A stretch of DNA of 64,000 nucleotides from DASXZH01 sp963829965 (lineage in GTDB: Bacteria > Armatimonadota > Fimbriimonadia > Fimbriimonadales > Fimbriimonadaceae). The stretch covers positions 3,307 to 67,306 of the forward strand of contig CAWHLK010000024.1 of assembly GCA_963829965.1 (NCBI GenBank), read 5' to 3'. Below are positions 36,452 to 45,470 of this stretch, piece after piece. Under the pieces are notes generated by a model. The model was not told the DNA's origin. It searched no databases and saw only the letters and a program-made list of their open reading frames with translations. Numbering within the stretch: the stretch's first letter is position 1; every line of letters begins with the position of its first letter. The position numbers and the translations under genes were made by a program.

Positions 36452-38268
36452 TAGACGGTTCTCCGTTCATCCTTGAGATCCAGCATTGTATAAATTGGTT
36501 CACCGCAAACGCATGGCGCTGTTTTTGCCGCCTCGCAAGCGGTTGCGCAACCTTGAATCCAAGTGGCCGACTGCTTAGGAAACGAAGCCTGACAGCAATC
36601 TAGGCATTCATCATATGGTTGCGCCCATGGCCCGAAGGCTGCACCATTGCACACTTCTTGGCAACCATTGTTCGACATGTCGCATTTTGTCGGTTGAATC
36701 GTCTTGCTTCCGTGACAAATCCAAAGGCAGATCAAGTAACCCAGCGGGCTAATGATCCCTAGATACCACGGACAGGCACAAAGACCGCTGGGGTCGCTGT
36801 ACGTGACTGGATTGTTGTTTGCGTAAGCGTATGGCTTTTCGCCTTGTAGCTGTTCCTGCAATCGCGCTTGCGTCGTCCACATGGCCAGGCCGGCCGAGTA
36901 GCTCCTGCCACCAGGCTCCCAAGGCATAAAGCCGCCTGGTAACCCGTTGTTCGGCGGGGCGGGCTTTCCAGTTGCGTTTGCATTGCCCATCATTTCGTCT
37001 ATTCTCCTTCTGTTTCGCTCGTTTTCTTCCAAAGCCATTCGCAGTTGAGGCGAGATTACGCCAGGCATGGACTTCGCACATTCGAGCTCTGCGTAATCCG
37101 TGAACCCGCCATCGTAGTGTTGGAAACGAACCCGCACCTTTCCGTTCGGAGCGCAGGACATTTCTGATAGCGCAGTCGAGCTCGCTCCAAGACGCGCCAT
37201 CGCGACGCCAACCTCGCATTTCGCCTGCACTGACAGCCCCCGTAACCATTCAGGATGTTTGTCGCAATCATAGGCGCACTCCGGAGCGATCTCGATGAGC
37301 TCCCTTTCCAAATCGATTTCCTCTCCGCAAAACTCGAAGGACAAGCTTAACGCTTCATCTATGGCCGCCCTTGCCGCCTTCGCGGACGTTGGAGGATTTC
37401 GCCGTATGACATTCGCCAGCTTTTCGCCAAGGTGATACACCTCCGGAAGCTCTCTCTTAACGGCGGGCAGGTTCTCGTACCCAACTATCTCTGCTTCCGC
37501 ACCCGAATCCACATCCAGCATCAGTCCCGCCAAAAAAGCCCCAAGGAACGCCCCTTCCCTTTTCGTTGGCGGTTCGTAGCCACGGCTTGAAGCTTCGATG
37601 AGATTCCTTACTGCCACGCGCGAGTGCTCGGCGATCACGCCAACATCGAATCCCTTTTCCACCAGAAGAGAGTTGACTGCCACATCGAGAACGAAAGACT
37701 GAACCAACTGCACTTGGGAATACCGCGCGGTGTTCGACCTGTCCTCAAGCACTCTGTAATCTTCAATCCCCCTAACAAGGTCTATCCACACGTGCGCGAG
37801 CTCATGAGCCAACACCGTTTCATGAATCCGCGCTGCGTCGATGAATAAGAGAATCCGGTAAGGATCGCTGAGTCCATCCACCCAATGCCCATGCGGATGG
37901 CCTCGCTTGGGGAAGAGTGCCGGCATTGTATCTAGCGCCATCAGCGCTTTCGGGGTGCACCGATTTATCTCCGCGACGAATTCAGTCAACTCCTTGGATA
38001 AGTTTTGTGGCATGAGCGCCGGATAAAGATCGCCATGCTCGCAATCCACGCCGAGAATGCTGGGTGCCGTTGTGTGTCCGTCCACGAGCCATTCGATACC
38101 ATGTGCGTTCACCATCACCGACCCGATCGGGGGCATACCTTTTGCAACCGCCAGTTCGTTATTCTGCTTCTTCAGCGTGGCGATGTCGGCCTCTAACGGA
38201 ATCCCTTGATCCGGACCCTCACATGGCGTGCCTAGCATATATCGTTTCATTGCCCGGTTTAGCTTCAT
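36451..38268 (-). CDS. HELAH metallopeptidase-like protein fused to Rhs-core end and cysteine-rich tail
   Basis: 605 residues from ATG 38268, chosen because GGAGG lies at 38276-38280; a longer frame to 38346 exists. Residues about 140-180 contain ETVLAHELAHVWIDL (HExxH zinc motif at about 155-159), followed by GIEDYRVLED where a third ligand could be. The region to about 420 is helical and unrecognised. Residues about 426-495 are an Rhs-type core end (FMPWEPGG, AYANNNPVTYSDPSG) without the YD repeats that normally precede it. The last about 110 residues hold 14 cysteines and a hydrophobic segment (IISPLGYLICLWIC). No signal peptide. Possibly an effector or toxin-like protein; function not proven. 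Confidence 0.7.
   Translation of the reverse strand: MKLNRAMKRYMLGTPCEGPDQGIPLEADIATLKKQNNELAVAKGMPPIGSVMVNAHGIEWLVDGHTTAPSILGVDCEHGDLYPALMPQNLSKELTEFVAEINRCTPKALMALDTMPALFPKRGHPHGHWVDGLSDPYRILLFIDAARIHETVLAHELAHVWIDLVRGIEDYRVLEDRSNTARYSQVQLVQSFVLDVAVNSLLVEKGFDVGVIAEHSRVAVRNLIEASSRGYEPPTKREGAFLGAFLAGLMLDVDSGAEAEIVGYENLPAVKRELPEVYHLGEKLANVIRRNPPTSAKAARAAIDEALSLSFEFCGEEIDLERELIEIAPECAYDCDKHPEWLRGLSVQAKCEVGVAMARLGASSTALSEMSCAPNGKVRVRFQHYDGGFTDYAELECAKSMPGVISPQLRMALEENERNRRRIDEMMGNANATGKPAPPNNGLPGGFMPWEPGGRSYSAGLAMWTTQARLQEQLQGEKPYAYANNNPVTYSDPSGLCACPWYLGIISPLGYLICLWICHGSKTIQPTKCDMSNNGCQEVCNGAAFGPWAQPYDECLDCCQASFPKQSATWIQGCATACEAAKTAPCVCGEPIYTMLDLKDERRTV
36784..36993 (-). repeat. Rhs cassette copy 2 (210 nt)
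   Basis: Part of the HELAH gene. Homologous to 35547-35756 (56 of 70 encoded residues identical by eye). The downstream tails are not similar except for being Cys-rich. Confidence 0.8.
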
Positions 38269-38338
38269 TCTCTTACCTCCAAGAACGATGCGGCAGCGTT
38301 CATAGTGCTGCGCGCATCGCTCGAGTCCTGCCCTTCGT

Positions 38339-38842
38339 TCATCCATGCCGCTGCCGGTCTCTCCACTCCCCTAGCCGCACGTGGTCGTAAACGAACGTCG
38401 TAATCGCCCCAAATGCCGTATACACCCCCTCCTCATATTGAGACCCGGGCTCGGTTCCATTGATGGTTCGGTAACTCGGAAACTGGATCGCCCGTCCCTC
38501 GTTCAGTTCCCGGAACCGCGATGGCGTGCAGTCGAATCTCCGGAAAAAAGCTCTAATGAGGGCGTCCGCGCCTCCATAGCCCACCGCCATCGCAACCTCG
38601 CTCAGGGAACAACCTTGAGCCAGCAGAATGGCTGCTCGCTCCAAGCGCACACGGCGGATGAACTCGCCTAATGTTTCGCCCATCACGGCAAGGAACGCCC
38701 GGCAGCAGTACGACTGCGAAAAGCACACCATTTCTGCCAGGCCAGACTCGGATAACGGCTCTTTCAAATGCCCAGAAATGTACCGGATCAACTCTCCGAC
38801 TACCGCATCGCGCTGTTCGAGCGTTTGGCTTCTCACTGCCAT
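38339..38842 (-). CDS. AraC-family transcriptional regulator
   Basis: 167 residues. Two helix-turn-helix motifs of the AraC/XylS type: LSESGLAEMVCFSQSYCCRAF and SLSEVAMAVGYGGADALIRAFFRRFDCTPSRFRE. Unusually the DNA-binding domain is at the N-terminus, followed by about 60 residues with no ligand domain recognised. It lies directly upstream of the HELAH gene (70 bases before the preferred start) and so probably controls that transcript. Confidence 0.88.
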   Translation of the reverse strand: MAVRSQTLEQRDAVVGELIRYISGHLKEPLSESGLAEMVCFSQSYCCRAFLAVMGETLGEFIRRVRLERAAILLAQGCSLSEVAMAVGYGGADALIRAFFRRFDCTPSRFRELNEGRAIQFPSYRTINGTEPGSQYEEGVYTAFGAITTFVYDHVRLGEWRDRQRHG

Positions 38843-39365
38843 GCTTTACTATATGCCGGACACACCCAAAGAGGATCGACTGATTTAGGCCATTTTGCGA
38901 AATCTCGCTCATAGACTTACATAACCCCTTTTTACGAGTGGCGATTCTCCATCTCCGCGCCCTTGACTTCCTGAGCGTTCCTTAGCTATCATCCTTAGTT
39001 ATCGAGTCATGGATTGGCATGGAATGGCACAGCTCGTGCCCTCTGCAACCCCGACTCTAGGTTCAAAAAACCGTCGAGAACCAGCCTTAAGGCAGTTTCA
39101 GGTACTAGTGGGCGCAAGCTCGTGAAGGTTCGAGTCCTTTCGACGGCACCAGTTCAAAATCGTGGGTTTCGTGAACGGATGGGTTGGGCCGCTGACTTGG
39201 GAACTGCCAGCCCCGCCGTACCTCATGACCGCTATTTTGATCGACGGAGAACAAACCTTCCTCGACTAGCCTTATGCGATCATTGGCGAGAAGTTTTTCC
39301 CGCCGAGCGAAGCATTCTGAATCGCATCGTCGCCCGCCCCCGAGGCTATCGCCCTCTCCATTACA
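38843..39365. other. right end of island and flank, no gene
   Basis: Contains the promoter side of the AraC gene, the right 66-bp repeat (39094-39159) and about 200 bases of flank up to the end of the UvrA-like gene. Open frames across it read tRNA sequence as protein and are not credible. Shortly before the repeat is GGTTCAAAAAACCGTCGAGAACC, a weak palindrome that might be a recombinase arm site. Confidence 0.5.
39094..39159 (+). repeat. attR: 66-bp direct repeat, right copy (tRNA-Leu fragment)
   Basis: Perfect copy of 33993-34058. Only the 3' part of tRNA-Leu is present, with no 5' half, so it is not a functional tRNA gene. Confidence 0.9.
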
Positions 39366-41636
39366 TCAACCGATCAAATACTTGCTCGTCAGCGATTCCT
39401 TACACGCTAGTAAATCCGTCGGCGTTCCGGAGAAAAGCACGCGGCCACCCTTGTTTCCGCCTTCTGGGCCCATGTCGATGATCCAATCCGCGTTCTTAAT
39501 AATCGCGAGGTTGTGTTCGATGACGACAACCGTATTCCCGGTGTCAACCAGCCGGTTCATGATCGCCAGAAGGTGGCCAATATCGGACATGTGCAGCCCC
39601 GTCGTCGGCTCATCCAGCACGTAGAGGCTTCCCTTCTTATGCAGCTCAGAAGCGAGTTTGATTCGCTGGCATTCGCCGCCCGACAGCGTGCTCAGGGGCT
39701 GGCCAAGGGTGAGGTAGTTCAGCCCGACGTCGCTGAGGGCTTGGAGTTTTTTGATAACCTCTTTCGAAATTTCCTTGAAAATTTGCGGGGCGTCAAAGAA
39801 AGTGAGGGCTTCGGAGACGGGCATGTTCAGAACGTCCGAGATCGATTTCCCATGGAACTTGTAGGCGAGCACTTCTTCCTTAAAGCGGCGGCCCTGGCAG
39901 ATCTCGCACGGAGTTTTCACCTCGTCCATGTAGGACAGTTCAAAGTAAACCACGCCCAAGCCCTGGCAGTTTTCGCATGCCCCTTTTGAGTTGAAGCTGA
40001 AGAGAGACGGGCTTACGGAATTCGCCTTCGCAAACGATTTTCGAACCTCATCCAAGATCCCCGTGTACGTGCCCGGATTCGAGCGGCTGGAAATGCCGAC
40101 CGGCGACTGGTCGATGACTATCGCATGGCGATGCTGGGGCAGAAAGCTCTGGTGGATGAGCGAGCTCTTGCCGGAGCCTGCGACGCCGGTGACCACGGTG
40201 AGAACGCCGACGGGGATATCCACGCTCACGTTCTGCAGGTTATTCGCGGTGGCGTCCTTGATCTCCAGCCTCCCCTTTGCCGGCCGAGTGCCGGATTTGA
40301 GAGGTAGCCGTTCACTAAGGTGACGGCCGGTGAGGGTATCGGCTATCTTGAGGTCTTCAAAAGGGCCTTCGAAAACTATTTCGCCGCCTCGCGTTCCCGC
40401 GTGCGGCCCCACGTCCACCACGTGGTCCGCAACTTTGATGACGTCCGGATCATGCTCCACCACGATCACGGTATTGCCTTTATCGCGCAGTTTCTGCAGG
40501 AGTTCATTAAGACGGTGAACGTCGCGCGGGTGCATGCCTATGCTGGGTTCGTCGAAAATGTATAGAACGTCCACCAGGCTGCTGCCCAGGTGTTTCACCA
40601 TTTTAATCCGCTGCGATTCGCCACCGGAAAGGGTGTCGGTTTCACGGCTGAGGCTCAGGTATTCAAGGCCGATATCGATCATGTGCTGAAGGCGTGTCAC
40701 GAGGTTTTCGACCATCGGGGCGGCGACGGGGGCCTTGATTTCCTTGATGACTTCAACCAGCTCATCCACTTCCATCGCGGCCAGTTCGGCGATGTTGTGG
40801 CCGTTGATCCTGCAGGCAAGCGCGGCCTGGCTGAGCCGACCGCCTTTGCAAAGGTGGCACGGCCCATAGGTCATGTACGGCGTCACTTGGTTTTGCGTGC
40901 GTTCGGAGTAGGTTTTGATGTCGCCGTTGATGTATTTGCGCGTGAAGATCTCGACAATCCCTTCCCTAGTGAGGTTGATCGACTTCCCTGCCATGTCCAC
41001 CTTGACCTTGTAGGGCTTGCTGTAAAGAAGCTGGTTCATTTCGTCTTCGCTATAGTCCTCGAGCTTCTTGTCAGGGTCGAACTTGCCGGACTGAACGAGA
41101 ATGTTCCAGGTCCAGCCGTCCACCGCGTAATCGGGATAGAGGATGGCTCCCTCTTTGAGGGATTTGGAAGTGTCGATGAACTTGGCGAGATCAACCCCGA
41201 TTTTGCGTCCGTTGCCGTTGCATTCCGGACACATCCCTTGGGGGTCGTTGAAGGAAAAGGCGTTGGCGTAGCCAACGTGAGGTTGCCCCACGCGGGAGAA
41301 GAGAAGGCGCAGGACGCTGAAGATGTCCGTGATGGTCCCAACCGTGCTGCTGGAGCCACCGCCTAAGTGCTTTTGATCCACAACGATGGCCATGCTGAGA
41401 TTCTCGATCTTGTCCGCCTCAGGCTGCGCATAGCGCGGAAGGAAGTTTCTGACGAAGGTGCTGAAGGTCTCGTTGAGCTGGCGGCGGGCTTCGGCGGCGA
41501 CGGTATCGAAGACGATCGAAGATTTACCCGAGCCGGAGACTCCGGTAAAAATAGTGATCTTGCGCTTCGGGATTCGAAGCGAAACGCCTTTGAGGTTGTT
41601 CTCCCGTGCGCCCTGGATCTCGATGAACTCGTTCAT
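39366..41636 (-). CDS. UvrA-like ABC protein, short (UvrA2/drug-resistance type)
   Basis: 756 residues against about 940 for UvrA. Two ABC modules: Walker A GVSGSGKSSIVFDT and GVAGSGKSSLIHQS, signatures LSGGESQRIKM and LSGGECQRIKLA, zinc-binding pairs CPECNGNG, CHLCKGG, CENCQGLG and CEICQGRR. The missing length corresponds to the UvrB-binding/insertion domain, as in class II UvrA proteins associated with drug tolerance. It lies just outside the island. Damage repair alone is unlikely. Confidence 0.9.
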   Translation of the reverse strand: MNEFIEIQGARENNLKGVSLRIPKRKITIFTGVSGSGKSSIVFDTVAAEARRQLNETFSTFVRNFLPRYAQPEADKIENLSMAIVVDQKHLGGGSSSTVGTITDIFSVLRLLFSRVGQPHVGYANAFSFNDPQGMCPECNGNGRKIGVDLAKFIDTSKSLKEGAILYPDYAVDGWTWNILVQSGKFDPDKKLEDYSEDEMNQLLYSKPYKVKVDMAGKSINLTREGIVEIFTRKYINGDIKTYSERTQNQVTPYMTYGPCHLCKGGRLSQAALACRINGHNIAELAAMEVDELVEVIKEIKAPVAAPMVENLVTRLQHMIDIGLEYLSLSRETDTLSGGESQRIKMVKHLGSSLVDVLYIFDEPSIGMHPRDVHRLNELLQKLRDKGNTVIVVEHDPDVIKVADHVVDVGPHAGTRGGEIVFEGPFEDLKIADTLTGRHLSERLPLKSGTRPAKGRLEIKDATANNLQNVSVDIPVGVLTVVTGVAGSGKSSLIHQSFLPQHRHAIVIDQSPVGISSRSNPGTYTGILDEVRKSFAKANSVSPSLFSFNSKGACENCQGLGVVYFELSYMDEVKTPCEICQGRRFKEEVLAYKFHGKSISDVLNMPVSEALTFFDAPQIFKEISKEVIKKLQALSDVGLNYLTLGQPLSTLSGGECQRIKLASELHKKGSLYVLDEPTTGLHMSDIGHLLAIMNRLVDTGNTVVVIEHNLAIIKNADWIIDMGPEGGNKGGRVLFSGTPTDLLACKESLTSKYLIG

Positions 41637-41672
41637 GTGTCTTCCGCTTTTTACCCCTGGGCTGCACTTGGG

Positions 41673-42095
41673 CTACTTCCCGGTAGACCTGTTCAGAGCG
41701 ACGGCTTCGCGAATGAGCGCCTTCAACGCTTCTTCATCGATCTTGTCGCCCTCCTTGAAGTCAATGGCGCGGCGGACGCCTCCATCCAAGCTGGAGTTGA
41801 AGAGCTTGGTCGGGTCGGCAAGCGAAGCACCCTTCGCGAAGGTCATTTTCACCGCGTTCTTGTACGTCTCCCCCGTGCAAAGGATGCCATTGTGGTACCA
41901 CACTGGAGTCCCTGACATCGCATTCGACGGCTTTCGCCATTTGAACTCCTCTTCCACGTCGGGGTCGGCTTGCTTAATGATCTTTCGGATCTTGGCGAGG
42001 GTTTCCCCTCGCCAATCGCCCAAGTCCTTAACTCTCTGCTCGAACTCACTCGAAAAGTCCGAAGCGTTACTTGTATCAGACGCTGGTTTTCCCAT
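41673..42095 (-). CDS. DUF1801-family protein
   Basis: 140 residues from ATG 42095; TTG 42110 overlapping the upstream stop is an alternative. Pattern WRGETLAKIRKIIKQADPDVEEEFKWRKPSNAM, PVWYHNGILC and KTFAKGA-like KMTFAKGASLADP is typical of DUF1801 (YdhG/YjbR-like). Frequently found together with ArsR and SRPBCC genes, as here. Biochemical role unknown. Confidence 0.85.
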   Translation of the reverse strand: MGKPASDTSNASDFSSEFEQRVKDLGDWRGETLAKIRKIIKQADPDVEEEFKWRKPSNAMSGTPVWYHNGILCTGETYKNAVKMTFAKGASLADPTKLFNSSLDGGVRRAIDFKEGDKIDEEALKALIREAVALNRSTGK

Positions 42096-42103
42096 GATTC
42101 CGG

Positions 42104-42649
42104 TTACCAACTCGGCGCCTCGACGCCGAACTGCGCGGCGTACTCCTTATTGAGCCGCTTCCAACCTTCGAACGCCAGGCACTTCACGCCTACCATTCGG
42201 CCCACGGGCTTTCCGGCCAGAAGGCGATCGAGCACGTCGAAGCAGATGTGCCATCCGGCAGCTCCCATGGAGATGTACGGCCGAGGGATCTTCGTCCAAA
42301 GCGTCAGCTTTGTGCCTTGGCCTTGGGCTTCGAGCTGCCAACGGGTTTCGATATCCCCAATTCAACTCAAGCAAGTGAGGCGCTTCCGCTTTGATAATGG
42401 TCGTCTCAGTAATGTGCTCTTGCGGCGCTCCCACCGTAGTGAGTTTGACAGTTGCGCCGGTGGTGGCCAAGCTGGCGTCGGAGTCATGGGCGCCCATTCG
42501 CGCAACTGCTTCGGATCGGTGAGGGCTTCCCATACCTTTTCCGGCGAGTGGCGCAAATCCCTTGTTATCACGAGAGTCCATTCCTCTCCATTCTTTTGAA
42601 CTTCTGCCCCACTAGCGTGCCCGGGCGTGTATGTTTCGGTTTCGGTCAT
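42104..42649 (-). pseudogene. SRPBCC (AHSA1-like) protein, two frameshifts
   Basis: Begins MTETETYTPGHASGAEVQ with VITRDLRHSPEKVWEALTDPKQLREWAPM, the classic START-like beginning. The frame shifts at about 42480 (continuing TTGATVKLTTVGAPQEHITET) and again at about 42365 (continuing RWQLEAQGQGTKLTLWTKIPRP... GWHICFDVLDRLLAGKPVG). It ends at TAA 42104. Middle gene of arsR-SRPBCC-DUF1801. Joined length about 180 residues, normal for the family, so sequence error is a good alternative to real decay. Confidence 0.7.
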
Positions 42650-42662
42650 CTATCTTCTCCTC

Positions 42663-42995
42663 CTAGTCACTTTTTACGTTTGGTGTTATGGGATCCATGT
42701 CGTCCAGGTGGCGTTCAAGGGCATCCAGATGCTTGGACCAGAACTCCCGGAACTGCGCCAACCAGGCGTCCACTTCTTGTAGCGGCTCTGGTTTGAGCTT
42801 GTAGAGACGTCGCTGCGCGTCCACCCTGACTTCCACAAAGCCGGCCTCCCTCAGCACGCGGAGATGCTTCGAGACGGTTGGCTGCGGCATGCGAAGTTGG
42901 CGTTCAATATCTCCTACAGACTGCTGCTTGGCTACCAGAAGGCCGAGAATCGCGCGGCGATTGGGCTCGGCAATGACTTCGAAAACGGATTCCAC
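42663..42995 (-). CDS. ArsR-family transcriptional regulator
   Basis: 110 residues. Winged helix: FEVIAEPNRRAILGLLVAKQQSVGDIERQLRMPQPTVSKHLRVLREAGFVEVRVDAQRRLYKLK. No Cys metal-binding motif, so it belongs to the non-metal ArsR group that controls SRPBCC genes. A palindromic operator lies directly upstream. Confidence 0.93.
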   Translation of the reverse strand: MESVFEVIAEPNRRAILGLLVAKQQSVGDIERQLRMPQPTVSKHLRVLREAGFVEVRVDAQRRLYKLKPEPLQEVDAWLAQFREFWSKHLDALERHLDDMDPITPNVKSD

Positions 42996-43006
42996 TTGCT
43001 TAATAT

Positions 43007-43044
43007 ACTCTAATCCGCATATACGCGTGTGCGTATATTAGAGT
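43007..43044. promoter_or_regulatory. palindromic operator upstream of arsR
   Basis: ACTCTAAT ... ATATACGC, four-base centre GTGT, GCGTATAT, TAGAGT: the half-sites ATATACGC/GCGTATAT and ACTCTAAT/ATTAGAGT are both inverted. It begins 12 bases before the ArsR start codon, consistent with autorepression. Confidence 0.6.
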
Positions 43045-43162
43045 TTCTATTGATTTCTTAGTGGTTTCCCCAGAGCGACGGTTATGTGAGCTTCGCCCAA
43101 CGGGATTATGAACCTAGGTCTGTCTGTTATTGAACACGCGCTCGCCGGATCCTTTGATTTCT

Positions 43163-43567
43163 TCACTTCCGAGAACCAACGGGAACCAACTTCCCTGTTG
43201 GAACTTCGATAATCGCCGTGACGTCGCGGCCCGGCGGCCCGATGTCGCTCGCCAGGAACCTGGCGTAAAAGCACGGGCTCAGCGAGGCACTCTGAGCTTG
43301 GTACGCCTTGATCATCACTTGCCCATCCGCAGGGTGCACCCCATAATCTTGGGTGGCGCCGGCAGGGATCGTCCAGGGATTGGAGCCTTCATCGAACTCT
43401 ATCCGGATCGGAAATGGCTCGGAATTCTTGATCGAGAGCATCCGCCAGTCTTGACCGAACATGGCGTTCCAAAGAAAGTAGAGTCCCAGTGTTGCGCCAA
43501 CTCCCAAGGGAAAGGCGATCCACAGAATCCAGCCACGAGATCGAAGGATTCTTAACTCTCCACGCAT
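43163..43567 (-). CDS. membrane-anchored hypothetical protein
   Basis: 134 residues. One N-terminal membrane segment (WILWIAFPLGVGATLGLYFLW) after a basic start, then a beta-rich outer domain (FPIRIEFDEGSNPWTIPAGATQDYGVHP). No family recognised. Confidence 0.6.
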   Translation of the reverse strand: MRGELRILRSRGWILWIAFPLGVGATLGLYFLWNAMFGQDWRMLSIKNSEPFPIRIEFDEGSNPWTIPAGATQDYGVHPADGQVMIKAYQAQSASLSPCFYARFLASDIGPPGRDVTAIIEVPTGKLVPVGSRK

Positions 43568-43643
43568 CTGGAATATATTGGCCCAAGATGGGGGGCTCGT
43601 CTGCTATTCGGCGGCATAATTTCGAGTGCCCGGCGCCGGGCAC

Positions 43644-45461
43644 TCATCCCAAGAACAGGCTTAAGCGCCCTTCCCTGTGATGTTCTTCCTCGTACCATCT
43701 CAAGTGGGCGTCCAATATTGTGGATCGATCGAGGTATCCGACAATTTCGCCCTTCAGTTCTTTACTCACAACCATCAATCGCTCGATATTGACGCCCAAC
43801 ATTTTCGAGACCGCAAGGCGGACGACTTCGTGCTCATCTATCGTCACCACCCCTTGCGATCCGGCCTCGAGCACGGTAAGGTCCTGGCCGCCTTCGGTGT
43901 CGAGGGCCCTCAAATAATCCCCCTGCGTGATGATTCCGACCGCCTTGCGGGCGCCGTCGACGATAGGCATTGCCCGTCTCTCAGCAAACCACCGAAAGCC
44001 CGGAAACAACGGATTCCCTAACTCGCGAACGAGGGTTGTTGGGCTAACGGACGGAAAACCCGTTTCCATGATCTCTCGGACTCGGTGAACCTCAAAGGGA
44101 TCCACGGAATATTCCTGGCTCAGATGATGCCCCCGCCTTGCGACCTTTTCCGTTAGGATTGAGCGTTTCAGCCATAGCACGGTTAGCATTTCAGACGCGA
44201 TACAAGCCACCAGAAGCACAGGGAGGGCGCGGACATCGTAGGTAAGTTCAAGCGTGAAAATGATCGCAGTGAACGGTGCGCGCATGGTCCCGCACATCAT
44301 TGCTGCCATCCCGACCATTGCCCACAGGCCCGGGCTGCCGATATGGACCAGTTGCCCGGTAAGGGCGCCAATCGCTCCTCCGATCATCAACAGGGGCGCG
44401 AGTACCCCACCAGACGTGCCCGACCCTAAAGACAAGCTCCAAACCAAAGCCTTTGCGATGAGCAGGCTTAATGCGGCAGTGCCCAAAATCTGGCCGTTCA
44501 GGAGCATGTGAATGGTTCCGTAGCCGACTCCCAATACTCGGGGATCGATCAGTCCCCCCAACCCAACGAATAGGCCACCGATGAGCGGCCACCACATCCA
44601 ATGCACCTTTAGATGGGGAAACAAGTCTTCAAAGCCGTAGACCATTTTCGTGAGCAGCCCGGCGCCGGCGCCTGCGAGAAGACCAACAAGGCAAGCGAAT
44701 ACCAAGCCGGAGATCCCAAGCGACGCATGCGGAACCACGGGAAACATGGGCCCCGGCCCCAAAAGGGGCGTGCGCAACGCCGCCGCCCCTATACTTCCAA
44801 AGGCTACCGGAATAAGGCTTCTTGGCTTCCATTCGAACAACAAGAGTTCAACTGCAAGGAGAACCGCCGCCACCGGTGTCCCGAAGACGGCGGACATGCC
44901 GCCCGCAGCTCCAGCGACCAGCAACGTTTTCCTCTCCGCGGAAGAAAGGTGGAAGAGTTGGGCAAAGAGCGACCCAAAGGCTCCGCCGGTCATGATGATG
45001 GGCCCCTCAGCTCCGTAAGGACCGCCGGTTCCAATGGAAATGGCGGAGGATAACGGTTTCAGCACGGCCACTTTTGGCTCGATCTTGCTTTGGCCAAGGA
45101 GGATCGCTTCAATGGCTTCCGGAATGCCATGGCCCCTGATCTTTTCTGAGCCATAGCGCGCCATTAGACCAATGATCAAGCCGCCCGCAGCCGGGATCAG
45201 AACGATCCAAAGACCGAAGTGGCTCTGCCCAGGTGTAACCGGCGCGGACGAGTACCGGCCAAAGAACGAAATGTTGGTGATAACCGCGATGAGCCAGAGC
45301 AAGACATACGCGACCACCGCACTGACGCATCCAACGCCCAAGGCGATCATCGAGAGCAGGATGACCCTTCGGTCGGTCGTAAAATCCCCTAGCTTGTCGT
45401 CTCCATGGCTCAGTTCGTGCTCTCTCTGAATGAGCAGCGGCGTGACAAGCATCCATTGCAT
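43644..45461 (-). CDS. ClC-family chloride channel/antiporter with C-terminal CBS pair
   Basis: 605 residues. About ten helices with the three selectivity motifs: GHGIPEAIEAIL, GTGGPYGAEGPIIMTGG (gating Glu present) and GSGTSGGVLAP. The late helix GMAAMMCGTMRAPFTAIIF also matches. Residues about 455-590 form two CBS domains (VSPTTLVRELGN..., VVTIDEHEVVRLAVSKML). Divergent from a marR gene, with an inverted repeat between them. Confidence 0.93.
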   Translation of the reverse strand: MQWMLVTPLLIQREHELSHGDDKLGDFTTDRRVILLSMIALGVGCVSAVVAYVLLWLIAVITNISFFGRYSSAPVTPGQSHFGLWIVLIPAAGGLIIGLMARYGSEKIRGHGIPEAIEAILLGQSKIEPKVAVLKPLSSAISIGTGGPYGAEGPIIMTGGAFGSLFAQLFHLSSAERKTLLVAGAAGGMSAVFGTPVAAVLLAVELLLFEWKPRSLIPVAFGSIGAAALRTPLLGPGPMFPVVPHASLGISGLVFACLVGLLAGAGAGLLTKMVYGFEDLFPHLKVHWMWWPLIGGLFVGLGGLIDPRVLGVGYGTIHMLLNGQILGTAALSLLIAKALVWSLSLGSGTSGGVLAPLLMIGGAIGALTGQLVHIGSPGLWAMVGMAAMMCGTMRAPFTAIIFTLELTYDVRALPVLLVACIASEMLTVLWLKRSILTEKVARRGHHLSQEYSVDPFEVHRVREIMETGFPSVSPTTLVRELGNPLFPGFRWFAERRAMPIVDGARKAVGIITQGDYLRALDTEGGQDLTVLEAGSQGVVTIDEHEVVRLAVSKMLGVNIERLMVVSKELKGEIVGYLDRSTILDAHLRWYEEEHHREGRLSLFLG

Positions 45462-45470
45462 TATATCTTA

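Larger units (their letters stand above)
33993..39159. mobile_element. 5.1-kb genomic island in the 3' end of tRNA-Leu(CAG)
   Basis: Bounded by perfect 66-bp direct repeats made of the tRNA from its anticodon stem to the 3' end plus 8 bases beyond CCA. This is the typical footprint of tyrosine-recombinase integration at an anticodon-loop crossover. Contents: a secreted TPR-like gene (plus), then on the minus strand an AraC regulator, an HELAH peptidase-Rhs fusion, an exported protein and a broken second Rhs cassette. No integrase, relaxase or phage gene is seen, so it is non-autonomous or has lost its integrase. Confidence 0.8.

Noticed and set aside
34051..39093. Integrase or transposase in the island
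   Set aside because: I looked at all frames for tyrosine-recombinase (R..H-x-x-R..Y), serine-recombinase and DDE patterns and found none.
39014..39481. 155-codon open frame across the right end of the island
   Set aside because: It translates the duplicated tRNA-Leu fragment as protein and overlaps the end of the UvrA-like gene; no similarity or ribosome site.
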